A stretch of 38,348 nt of DNA from contig NZ_NXLY01000015.1 in assembly GCF_005406225.1 (NCBI RefSeq), positions 1-38,348 of the forward strand, in the 5' to 3' direction. This document shows positions 32,293 to 38,348 of this stretch, one piece after another; the first letter of the stretch is position 1; every line of letters begins with the position of its first letter. This DNA comes from Campylobacter taeniopygiae. GTDB taxonomy: Bacteria; Campylobacterota; Campylobacteria; Campylobacterales; Campylobacteraceae. The notes under the pieces were generated by a model, which saw only the letters and a list, made by a program, of their open reading frames with translations, ran no database searches and was not told the origin of the DNA. The position numbers and the translations under genes are program-made.

Positions 32293-33522
32293 ATGCCACA
32301 AAAAAGAATTTATCTTTATGTCCCATTTAAAGATAAAGAAAAAGTAAAGTCATTAGGTGCGATGTGGGATGAAAAAGAAAAAAAATGGTTTGCTCCAAAA
32401 AGTTTAGATAAGAATATTTTCTTACAATGGCTTTATCCACACCAAAAAAAAGAATTTTCATTTGATGAAGGTGAGATTTTAACTACTTTTAAATCTGCTT
32501 TAGAAAATCAAGGTTTAATTATTGATGGCTTGCCTATTATGGATGGTAAGATCCATAGAGTAAAAACCACAACAGATAAGGGTAGGGAAATGAGTGGGGC
32601 ATATAGTGGATTTTTGGATGAATATCCTGCTGGTTTTATTCAAAATTTTAAAACAGGTATTAAAGAAAATTGGAAAATGCCTTTAGAGAATATAAGACAA
32701 AACATTGTAAGTTATCAAGCACCTAGTCCAAAAAACTTCAATAATTCTATAAGCAATAATACTAAACAAGATATTTTAGAACTTCAGAAAAAAACAGCAT
32801 TAAAAATTGAAGAAGAATACAATCAAGCTAATTGGGCACATTCAAATCATCCTTATTTAAAGAAAAAAGGCTTTGAAGAAAATTTTTATCTTAAGCAAGA
32901 CAGCAGGGGTTCTTTACTCATTCCTTTAAAAGATGAAAATGGCAAGTTATGGTCTGTGCAAAGAATATTCCCAAATGGCGACAAGATTATTGGCATTATT
33001 AAAACCAAAGAAGAGAAAGAACAAGGCATCGAATATTCTGCAAAAAAAACTGGTTGTTTTCATATAATAGGTGCAAAAAGTTTAGAACATTGTAAAGAAT
33101 TTATCATAGCAGAAGGTTTTGCCACTGCAGCAACCATACACAAAGCACTCAATAAACCTGTAATAATGGGTATAGATGCTGGAAATCTGCCGAAAATAGT
33201 TGAAATTTTAAAAAACAAATTTCAAAACATTCCTATTACTTTAATAGCTGATAATGATAAAAAGAGAGAATTAAAAGGATTATCAAACGTTGGTGTAGAA
33301 ACTGTTAAAGACATTAAACAAAAGTTTTCAGATATTAAGGTTATTATTCCAAAAATTAGCGATCAAGAAGCAGAACAAGGAATAAGTGATTTTAATGATA
33401 TTTTTTTAAATAAAGGGCTTAATGAAGTTAAAAAACAACTAAACTCTATTGATTTTCAAAACAAACTTAACACCTTTAAAAATCCTATAAAAACAATATC
33501 TGAAAAAGAAATAATAAGATAG
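32293..33522 (+). CDS. Toprim primase-like protein with N-terminal DUF5710 domain
   Basis: A 409-residue protein. Residues 1-50 (RIYLYVPFKDKEKVKSLGAM then WDEKEKKWFAP) form the DUF5710 module common in plasmid primases. A middle region has HPYLKKKGF and LLIPLKDENGKLWSVQRIFP, as in TraC/phage primases. The Toprim core has IIAEGFATAATIHKAL (Glu before Gly-Phe) and ITLIADNDKK with the acidic pair. No DNA-binding CHC2 zinc finger is seen. Such proteins prime the complementary strand after transfer, which suits the leading region. AAAAGGATATACA precedes ATG. Confidence 0.82.
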   Translation: MPQKRIYLYVPFKDKEKVKSLGAMWDEKEKKWFAPKSLDKNIFLQWLYPHQKKEFSFDEGEILTTFKSALENQGLIIDGLPIMDGKIHRVKTTTDKGREMSGAYSGFLDEYPAGFIQNFKTGIKENWKMPLENIRQNIVSYQAPSPKNFNNSISNNTKQDILELQKKTALKIEEEYNQANWAHSNHPYLKKKGFEENFYLKQDSRGSLLIPLKDENGKLWSVQRIFPNGDKIIGIIKTKEEKEQGIEYSAKKTGCFHIIGAKSLEHCKEFIIAEGFATAATIHKALNKPVIMGIDAGNLPKIVEILKNKFQNIPITLIADNDKKRELKGLSNVGVETVKDIKQKFSDIKVIIPKISDQEAEQGISDFNDIFLNKGLNEVKKQLNSIDFQNKLNTFKNPIKTISEKEIIR

Positions 33523-33535
33523 TTTCACCAAAAAT

Positions 33536-33560
33536 AAATAATTACCTCTTGTAATTATTT
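33536..33560 (+). terminator. Terminator after the primase gene
   Basis: AAATAATTAC (33536-33545) and GTAATTATTT (33551-33560) form a perfect 10-bp stem with loop CTCTT. It is AT-rich but well placed, 14 bases after the stop. Confidence 0.55.
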
Positions 33561-33602
33561 GTATAAAATTATATAATTTTAGTATTTAAAATTAATATTA
33601 GT

Positions 33603-33633
33603 AAATATTAGTATATAATAGTTACTATAAATA
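33603..33633 (+). promoter_or_regulatory. Promoter and operator-like sites of the eexN-like gene
   Basis: AAATATTAGTATATAATA (33603-33620) repeats the sequence before parA exactly and contains the -10 TATAAT (33614-33619). AATAGTTACTATAAATA (33617-33633), which overlaps the likely transcription start, matches 9856-9872 before the topoisomerase in 16 of 17 bases and holds the palindrome ATAGTTACTAT. Repressor binding here would shut the promoter. Confidence 0.55.
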
Positions 33634-33649
33634 TACAAAAGGAGTTTTT

Positions 33650-33931
33650 ATGAAAAATTTAATTAAACTAGGTTTGCTAAGTGTAGTTACTGCTGGTGTT
33701 TTTTCTGCTTGTTCTTCAGAACCAAAAAGTGTAGAATATTATAAAGATCCAAAGAATGCCCAAGAATTAGAAGAAAAGGTTAAAGAGTGTAAAAAAGATC
33801 CTGATTCTGAGTTAAAAGATAAGGAATGTTTTAATGCTTATAAAGCACAAACAACCAAAACTTTTTTCAAAAAAGAACTTCAAAATGAAAAAATCACTGA
33901 CGAAGAAGTAAAAAAATTTTTCAATCGATGA
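33650..33931 (+). CDS. eexN: EexN-like entry-exclusion lipoprotein
   Basis: A 93-residue lipoprotein precursor with signal peptide MKNLIKLGLLSVVTAGVFSAC and lipobox FSAC. The mature part has the EexN pattern: KSVEYYKDPKNAQELEEKVK, then ECKKDPDSELKDKECFNAYK with two conserved Cys. EexN proteins sit in the inner membrane and block entry of a like plasmid from another donor. A strong AAAGGAGTT ribosome site precedes ATG. It has its own promoter with operator-like sites and lies in the leading region, so it would be made soon after entry. The family call is from motif spacing. Confidence 0.78.
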   Translation: MKNLIKLGLLSVVTAGVFSACSSEPKSVEYYKDPKNAQELEEKVKECKKDPDSELKDKECFNAYKAQTTKTFFKKELQNEKITDEEVKKFFNR

Positions 33932-33983
33932 TAAAAATTTAGAACTTTTCAATTTATCTTTAACTGAACAAGGAATATTTAAC

Positions 33984-34255
33984 TTAATCAATATTCCTTA
34001 CTACTTTTTTTAAAATCTCTTTATACTTTCTTATTTCCTTAAGAGTATCAAATAAACCTATTATCCCTATAATAAAAAATAAACAACAAAAAACAATCTC
34101 GAAAAAACTAGAATTTCATTATAAACAAAAAATTTAAAAGCAAGAGTTAAGAAACTTATAAAACTTAAAATTGCTACAATTGCTAAATCAAAATATAACT
34201 TTTCTAGCTTATCAAGCTTAGAATAATTTAAATATTCAATAACTTTATATTTCAT
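33984..34255 (-). pseudogene. Small membrane protein gene with a frameshift in a T6 tract
   Basis: From ATG 34255 (minus) a frame reads MKYKVIEYLNYSKLDKLEKL with two hydrophobic stretches and stops at 34067 after 62 codons. One base shifted at the T6 tract (plus-strand A6 at 34074-34079), the next frame continues FFIIGIIGLFDTLKEIRKYK and ILKKVVRNID to a stop at 33984-33986. Joined, the protein has about 91 residues: a charged N-terminus, two membrane helices and a basic tail. A slipped base in the homopolymer explains the split; a sequencing error or true on/off variation are both possible. Not recognised. Confidence 0.5.
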
Positions 34256-34339
34256 TGTCTTTCTTTTTCTACAATCAAAATCTTTACATCATATTAATTA
34301 CATTATATTATTATAAAAAATCTATTTAAATTTCTAAAT

Positions 34340-34452
34340 ACCAAACTCTCTTTTGGTGTTATTCAAAATCACTATTTTGTGATTTTAAGTAAAAGTTCAA
34401 AAATTTTAATTTTTGATTTACCTTAATTTTAATATTTAAATTTAGTAAATTT
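34340..34452. other. Cluster of hairpins left of the replication origin
   Basis: Four inverted repeats follow one another: ACCAAA/TTTGGT (34340-34357), AAAATCAC/GTGATTTT (34365-34386), CAAAAATT/AATTTTTG (34398-34415) and TTAAATTT/AAATTTAA (near 34434-34452). No gene is present between 34256 and 34770. The cluster adjoins the iterons and could aid strand opening, single-strand initiation or termination. Confidence 0.45.
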
Positions 34453-34464
34453 AAGAATTTAGGA

Positions 34465-34753
34465 ACTCTTACATTTAAGTCAATTAATCTTTTAAAGTCC
34501 CTATTTTCCATATATTATTTTCGTAAAAATGTCAAAAACTCTTACATTTAAGTCAAAAACTCTTACATTTAAGTCAATTTTATTTATAAATAATGTAGAT
34601 ATTTAGCGATTTTTATTGACTTTAATGTAATAAACTCTTACATTTAAGTCAATTTTATTTATAAATAATGAAAATTTAGTGTATATTGACATAGATGTAA
34701 TAGTTTGGTATAATTTATTTTGAATTTTAAAAGATTTGTTACATTTAAGTCAA
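34465..34753. other. oriV: Iteron origin of replication (oriV)
   Basis: ACTCTTACATTTAAGTCAA occurs exactly four times, at 34465-34483, 34538-34556, 34559-34577 and 34634-34652. A shorter TTACATTTAAGTCAA is at 34739-34753. Inverted versions are TTGACTTTAATGTAA at 34616-34630 and TTGACATAGATGTAA at 34686-34700. The second and third copies are 21 bp apart, two helical turns. Copies three and four are each followed by the same 18 AT-rich bases, giving a 37-bp direct repeat. With repA close downstream this is the probable origin. Confidence 0.88.
34686..34714 (+). promoter_or_regulatory. hicBA-repA promoter overlapping a degenerate iteron
   Basis: TTGACA (34686-34691) and TATAAT (34709-34714), spacer 17, form a consensus promoter. 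The -35 and spacer coincide with the inverted iteron TTGACATAGATGTAA, and another iteron lies between the start site and hicB. Binding of RepA would block it, a likely autoregulation. Confidence 0.8.
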
Positions 34754-34770
34754 TTACAGCAAGGAATCAA

Positions 34771-34989
34771 ATGTTATTAAATATTATTATTGAAAAAGAT
34801 CAAGATGGATATTTTGCACGTATTCTAGAACTTGAAGGTTGTGTTTCACAGGGTAATACTTATGAAGAGGCTTTGAGTAACATAAAAGAAGCTGGAGAGC
34901 TTTATTTAGAAAGCCTTAAAAATGAAGAAAAAAGAATTATTGAAAGTAAGATAACTTCAATTATTCCAATGGTTTTAGCAAATGCCTGA
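34771..34989 (+). CDS. hicB: HicB-type antitoxin
   Basis: A 72-residue protein starting MLLNIIIEKDQDGYFARILE. LEGCVSQGNTYEEALSNIKE follows, the HicB partial RNase H-like fold, ending ESLKNEEKRIIES. ATG 34771 has AAGGA seven bases before; a longer frame from TTG 34720 would run through an iteron and is rejected. HicB neutralises HicA and usually represses their promoter. No separate DNA-binding domain is visible, so repression may be left to RepA. The gene precedes the toxin, which is the reverse of the more common hicA-hicB order, and overlaps it by 8 bases. Confidence 0.85.
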   Translation: MLLNIIIEKDQDGYFARILELEGCVSQGNTYEEALSNIKEAGELYLESLKNEEKRIIESKITSIIPMVLANA

Positions 34990-35185
34990 ATTGCCAAGAA
35001 TGACTGCAAAAGAAGCAGAAAAGCTTTTATTGCAAAATAATTTTTTTATCGATAGACAAAAAGGTAGTCATAGAATTTATAAAAAAGGACTTTATAGAAT
35101 GGTTATTCCTCATCATAGTGGGGAAATCTTGCATCCTAAAATCATAAAACAACTCTTTGAAATTATTGAAGTAGCAAAGGATTAA
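34982..35185 (+). CDS. hicA: HicA-type mRNA interferase toxin
   Basis: A 67-residue toxin with a double-stranded-RNA-binding-like fold: PRMTAKEAEKLLLQNNFFID, then RQKGSHRIYKKG with the catalytic His in GSHRIY, and VIPHHSGEILHPKIIKQLFE. It cleaves mRNA when the antitoxin is lost, which selects for plasmid maintenance. It begins within the last codons of hicB and ends two bases before repA, so toxin, antitoxin and replication protein share one transcript. Confidence 0.87.
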   Translation: MPELPRMTAKEAEKLLLQNNFFIDRQKGSHRIYKKGLYRMVIPHHSGEILHPKIIKQLFEIIEVAKD

Positions 35186-35187
35186 AA

Positions 35188-36981
35188 ATGCCTAAAAGAA
35201 ATACTATTGATACTATTACACTTGGAATTTTTAGCGATGAGAATGTTTCTGTAATTTGTGAAGATACCATTAAACTAGAAAGAGGCTCTGTAGCTGTATT
35301 AAGTGGTAATAGTGAAGTAGGAAAATCTTTTTTAGCCCTAAAGGTTTGTGCAAATGCCATAAATGATGGCTTAAAACCTTTTTTTTGGAGTATAGAAGAT
35401 AAAAATAAAGCAATTTTAGAACGTATTAAAAATGTAGAAAGTTTTTATTCTTTTAATACTGTAGAACTTGAATTTTCAAATGAACTTCCAAAGATTAATA
35501 AAGAACCTATAAGTAGTTTAAAAGAAGAGCTTAATGAATTGGCAGATTGTGATTTAATTGTTCTTGATACTTTTAGTGCATTTTTCTCAACATTAGGATT
35601 TAAAGATCAAAATAATCAAAATGATGTGCAAAATTTCTTTAATGTTCTAACTGATGTAGCTAAATTAAATAATCAAGCAATCTTATTGCTACATCACTTA
35701 GACAAAAAGGGTGAAAGTCTTATGGGTAGTTCTGTAATTATAAACGCTCCTAGATTGGTTTATAAACTCTCATTTGAAAAAGGGGAAGATAAAAGTTCTA
35801 CTACCTATCGATTGCTTGAAGTTTTAAAAGATAATAACAATATTAACGCTGGAGAATTTCAAAAAACAATTAAAGTATTACAAAATTCTAGCATTGATGA
35901 GCCTTTAATTAAAAATATTAAAGCTAATAGTATTGATTCTAATACTTTAGAGATTATCAATAAACAAGATATATCCGCTGTAAGCGTTAATGAATTAGCA
36001 GAAGGATATGTAACAATGAATGAAAATAGAGGTGTTTTTTATTTAAGTTCGCGAAAACTTACGGATACTAATTTTTATAAAGTATTTAAAGAAAATGATA
36101 ATAAAATAGATTTTGAAATGGTAGGTGCAAATGGCTCCTCTTATGCTATCAGTTTAAAGAATTCTTTGCTTACGCAAACACATAGAAATATTTTAGATGC
36201 TTTATTTTTATATATCAAAAAAAATGTAGATACAAATGTTATAAAAAAGTATCAAGAAAACTTCTGGGATATGGAAGTAAGACTAGAGCCTTATAAATTT
36301 TTAAAACAATATCTCAATAAAAATTCTAATAATTACTCTTGGTTAAAACAAAAATTTACGGAAATTTCTCGTTTCGCATACGATTTAGCTTTCACACAAA
36401 ATATAGAGGATAAAGATAAAAAAACAATTACACAAAGAGATAAGGGCATTTTAATGTTTGACTCCGTAGAACGTATCACAAAAGAAAATGGGACAATTGT
36501 ATCTGTATTTGTGCTAACAGTTCGCAGAGAATACATTAAGAAACTTGAAACAGAATCCACTCTTTCTTATGATGATGATTTATCAAAAATTCTTATTAAT
36601 TTAAATTCTTTGGTTGCACAAGATCTAATAAGATTTTTAACAAGTTTTCCTGATAAAAAAATTCTTAGTTATAGTGAATTTTGCGAAATTAAAGCTTACA
36701 AATTTTATAAAGAAGGCTCTATTATCTCAAAACAAAAAAAAGAAATCATTAAATTAAAAGATAAGCTTATAGAATTTGGAATTAATGTATATGGAAAAGG
36801 TGTGGAATTTGCAAGTTATGATGATGAGTTTTTTTATAATAGATACAAAAATGAAAATGACTTATTTTTCATTTACCAAAGCAACAATAGAGTGAAAAGA
36901 TATATTAAGCGTAATGATCCTATGAACCAATTAAACACCAAAAGCAATAAATTTATTTTAGAAAAATCTTTGTTTGATTAA
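35188..36981 (+). CDS. repA: RepA replication protein with N-terminal AAA/RecA-like helicase domain
   Basis: A 597-residue protein. The N-terminal domain is of the RepA/AAA_25 hexameric helicase type: Walker A SGNSEVGKS near 39-47, CDLIVLDTFSAFFSTLG as Walker B region, and LLLHHLDKKGESLMGSSVII. The C-terminal 300 residues have initiator-like winged-helix character (FTEISRFAYDLAF, DRFLTSFPDKKILSYSEF) and end in basic residues. A helicase-initiator fusion is thus likely. It starts two bases after hicA, close to the iterons. Members of this kind are the replication proteins of pTet-type plasmids. Start ATG 35188 has AAAGGA upstream. Confidence 0.82.
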   Translation: MPKRNTIDTITLGIFSDENVSVICEDTIKLERGSVAVLSGNSEVGKSFLALKVCANAINDGLKPFFWSIEDKNKAILERIKNVESFYSFNTVELEFSNELPKINKEPISSLKEELNELADCDLIVLDTFSAFFSTLGFKDQNNQNDVQNFFNVLTDVAKLNNQAILLLHHLDKKGESLMGSSVIINAPRLVYKLSFEKGEDKSSTTYRLLEVLKDNNNINAGEFQKTIKVLQNSSIDEPLIKNIKANSIDSNTLEIINKQDISAVSVNELAEGYVTMNENRGVFYLSSRKLTDTNFYKVFKENDNKIDFEMVGANGSSYAISLKNSLLTQTHRNILDALFLYIKKNVDTNVIKKYQENFWDMEVRLEPYKFLKQYLNKNSNNYSWLKQKFTEISRFAYDLAFTQNIEDKDKKTITQRDKGILMFDSVERITKENGTIVSVFVLTVRREYIKKLETESTLSYDDDLSKILINLNSLVAQDLIRFLTSFPDKKILSYSEFCEIKAYKFYKEGSIISKQKKEIIKLKDKLIEFGINVYGKGVEFASYDDEFFYNRYKNENDLFFIYQSNNRVKRYIKRNDPMNQLNTKSNKFILEKSLFD

Positions 36982-37196
36982 TTTTAAGCCTTGAAATTCT
37001 ATAATTCTAAAAATAAGATTTTGTAATTATTAAAAAATGTTCGTTTAGACTATTACTATTTATTTAGTAATATCTATGTTTTGTTTTGTATGTGTGATTT
37101 GAAATAAATTAAACACGAACCTTTTTTCTACTCCTTTCTAAATTTCCATCTTTTAATTTTATTAATCTTACAAAATTTAAATTAAAAATAAGCTAA
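36982..37196. other. AT-rich gap after repA
   Basis: 215 bp without a gene. TATTACT and AGTAATA arms (near 37048-37069) form an inverted repeat related in sequence to the palindromes further right, and may be a recombinase or repressor site. No clear terminator for repA was seen. Confidence 0.35.
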
Positions 37197-37254
37197 AAAT
37201 AGTAATATTATTACATTTTAAATAGTAATATTATTACTCTTTTTAAAATATAAT
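37197..37254 (+). promoter_or_regulatory. Promoter with paired palindromic operators for the recombinase-T4SS unit
   Basis: AAATAGTAATATTATTAC occurs at 37197-37214 and again at 37220-37237, 23 bp apart. Each holds the palindrome GTAATATTATTAC. The second copy covers the position of a -35 for TATAAT at 37249-37254. A dimeric repressor or the recombinase itself may bind here and control the whole transfer operon. Confidence 0.55.
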
Positions 37255-37312
37255 TAAATAATCATAATATCATTATTTGAAATAGTTTTTATTATTTTTT
37301 TACTCTATGTAT

Positions 37313-37347
37313 CTTATCTATAAGCTAAAAATTTGCTTATAGATAAG
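37313..37347 (+). other. Perfect inverted repeat in the recombinase leader
   Basis: CTTATCTATAAGC (37313-37325) and GCTTATAGATAAG (37335-37347) with loop TAAAAATTT, 29 bases before the recombinase start. It could be an attenuator hairpin in the leader RNA, or a half of a recombination site. Confidence 0.5.
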
Positions 37348-37376
37348 GTTTAACGCCAAAAAAGAAAGGTTAATAA

Positions 37377-38138
37377 ATGGTCTTAGCTTATGCAAGGGTT
37401 AGCACTGATAAACAAGATAATATAAGTCAAGAAAAGCTAATAAAAGACTATTGCGAAGCACAGAATATAAAATTAGACGATTATATAAGCGTTGAAGTGT
37501 CTAGTAGAAAAAGTCTTGAAAAAAGACGTATAAATGATTTATATAATCTTTTGAAAGATGGCGATACTTTAATAACTGCTGAGCTTTCACGCTTAGGGCG
37601 TGATATGTTTGAGACGATCGGGCTTATAAATAATTTAATCAATAAAGGCGTAAAAGTCCTTTTTATAAGACAACCTGAGCTTAGTTTTATTAGCAAAAGT
37701 GCTACAAAGCTTTTATTATCTTTCTACGCTTATATAGCAGAATATGAAAGGGAAATGATAAGCGAACGCACTAAAACAGGTTTAAAAGCAGCAAGGGAAA
37801 AAGGAAAGATTTTAGGGCGTCCTGTAGGAAGTTATTCAAGTATGTATGATGAGAATATAGAAATTATTAAAGATCTAATTAGCAAGGAATTAGCTTTAAA
37901 ATCTATTTGGAAGTATTTAGGTAAAAAAGGTAATTATGTTAGTTTTTATAATTTTTGTAAATCAAGGAAACTTGTTAATTCCAAAAATGAAAATGAATTT
38001 GAAATCTATATCAAGCAAATTAAACAATACAAGGAAAACGGAATGCCACTTAATGTAATTTTTAGAACTTTAAAAAATAAGCTAAATTGCGATAAACAAA
38101 CTTTTTACAAATTATGTAAAGAAAAGGGGATACAATGA
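37377..38138 (+). CDS. Serine recombinase (resolvase/invertase type)
   Basis: A 253-residue site-specific recombinase. The catalytic domain starts at once: LAYARVSTDKQ with Ser9 as nucleophile and Arg7, then LITAELSRLGRDMFETIGLI and the long E-helix region AYIAEYEREMISERTKTGLKAAREKG, followed by KILGRPVGSY. The C-terminal 100 residues are longer than in Tn3-type resolvases and contain two helix-turn-helix-like segments (ELALKSIWKYLGKKGNYVSF and GMPLNVIFRTLKNKL). It likely resolves plasmid multimers. AGAAAGG precedes the ATG. The stop overlaps virB6, so it is the first gene of the transfer unit. Confidence 0.88.
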   Translation: MVLAYARVSTDKQDNISQEKLIKDYCEAQNIKLDDYISVEVSSRKSLEKRRINDLYNLLKDGDTLITAELSRLGRDMFETIGLINNLINKGVKVLFIRQPELSFISKSATKLLLSFYAYIAEYEREMISERTKTGLKAAREKGKILGRPVGSYSSMYDENIEIIKDLISKELALKSIWKYLGKKGNYVSFYNFCKSRKLVNSKNENEFEIYIKQIKQYKENGMPLNVIFRTLKNKLNCDKQTFYKLCKEKGIQ

Positions 38139-38348
38139 ATGGTATTTTTGAAGCTCTAGCAGGTTCTATTCAACAAATTACAAAAGTTATAAGAGAAGTT
38201 GGCACTAGCGATAAAATGGCTGAACTTAGCGTGTTATTTTCTATCATAGTAACTTTAGTCATTATGTATAAAGGTTATGAAGTATTAATGGGTAGAAGTC
38301 AAAGTCCTATTAGAGAGCTTACTTGGGATATAGTAGGAAAACTTTGTG
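38135..38348 (+). CDS. virB6: VirB6-like T4SS inner-membrane protein, 5' part (continues at base 1)
   Basis: This is the N-terminal 71 codons of a gene that continues across the circle join into bases 1-805. The start ATG at 38135 overlaps the recombinase stop as ATGA, with AAGGGG a few bases upstream as ribosome binding site. The segment holds a short cytoplasmic start and a first hydrophobic helix (near residues 36-48). Joined to the other part it makes a protein of 334 residues, the usual size for VirB6/TrbL proteins. The overlap means translational coupling to the recombinase, an unusual neighbour for a secretion gene; one would expect virB5 or virB4 upstream. Confidence 0.85.
   Translation, partial: MNGIFEALAGSIQQITKVIREVGTSDKMAELSVLFSIIVTLVIMYKGYEVLMGRSQSPIRELTWDIVGKLC

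Noticed and set aside
34465-34753. Possible CRISPR array from regularly repeated 19-mers
   Set aside because: Spacing is irregular (2, 56 and 73 bases between copies), inverted copies occur and repA is adjacent; these are iterons.
34720-34770. N-terminal extension of HicB from TTG 34720
   Set aside because: It would be translated from an iteron, only six bases after the -10 element, and lacks a ribosome site; ATG 34771 has a good one.
1-38348. tRNA, rRNA or insertion-sequence transposase genes
   Set aside because: None was seen on reading; no cloverleaf-like GC-rich segment and no transposase motif in any frame.

Overview
The window reads as a complete circular plasmid of a Campylobacter (C. 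jejuni or C. coli) host, of the pTet type, about 38.33 kb. The grounds are very AT-rich DNA, a Cmg/VirB-type secretion operon with the gene content known from pTet, and tet(O)-type and aphA-3 resistance genes. Bases 1-14 repeat as bases 38335-38348, and the virB6 reading frame runs through this join without a break. The window is therefore a linearised circle with a 14-bp overlap.

Layout. (1) 37.4-38.35 kb and 0-9.8 kb: a serine recombinase overlapping virB6, then virB7-B8-B9-B10-B11, virD4, a lipoprotein, a TrbM-like protein and two accessory genes, all tightly packed. virB2, virB3/B4 and virB5 are not present anywhere. (2) 10.1-14.0 kb: a type IA topoisomerase, a PcfJ-like protein and a small gene. 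(3) About 13.99-18.64 kb: a GC-richer resistance island of Firmicutes origin. It holds a mosaic tet(O/M/O) gene with its leader attenuator but broken by a 2-nt frameshift, a Cys-rich KTR gene, a relaxase remnant, an intact aphA-3 and the remnant of a second Firmicutes gene. Its right edge truncates a plasmid gene. (4) 18.8-22.1 kb: small zinc-ribbon and membrane proteins of unknown role, then a ParA-like ATPase and a small DNA-binding partner. (5) 22.1-28.0 kb: a 1940-residue adenine methyltransferase-helicase. (6) 28.0-30.5 kb, minus strand: a membrane protein, a MOBP relaxase and a MobC-like protein, next to an oriT with an IncP-type nic motif. (7) 30.6-33.9 kb, the presumed leading region: two unknown genes, an Abi/HEPN-type protein, a Toprim primase and an EexN-like entry-exclusion lipoprotein. 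(8) 34.0-37.0 kb: a frameshifted membrane gene, iteron oriV, and a hicB-hicA-repA operon whose promoter overlaps a degenerate iteron.

Working together: RepA with the iterons replicates the plasmid, ParA and the ribbon-helix-helix protein probably stabilise it, and HicBA is a linked addiction module. The relaxase and MobC act at oriT, VirD4 couples the relaxosome to the VirB channel, and the primase and EexN act in the new host. Without VirB4 and the pilin the plasmid looks mobilisable but probably not self-transmissible, unless these are supplied in trans or the assembly is incomplete.

The most notable signals are two probable overprinted genes. A 159-residue ORF with a strong Shine-Dalgarno lies inside the disordered N-terminal part of the methyltransferase-helicase. 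An 89-residue Cys-rich ORF with a Shine-Dalgarno overlaps the disordered C-terminus of the relaxase. Others are the frameshifted mosaic tet gene, the iteron/promoter overlap in front of hicBA-repA, and several palindromic operator-like sites shared between distant promoters.
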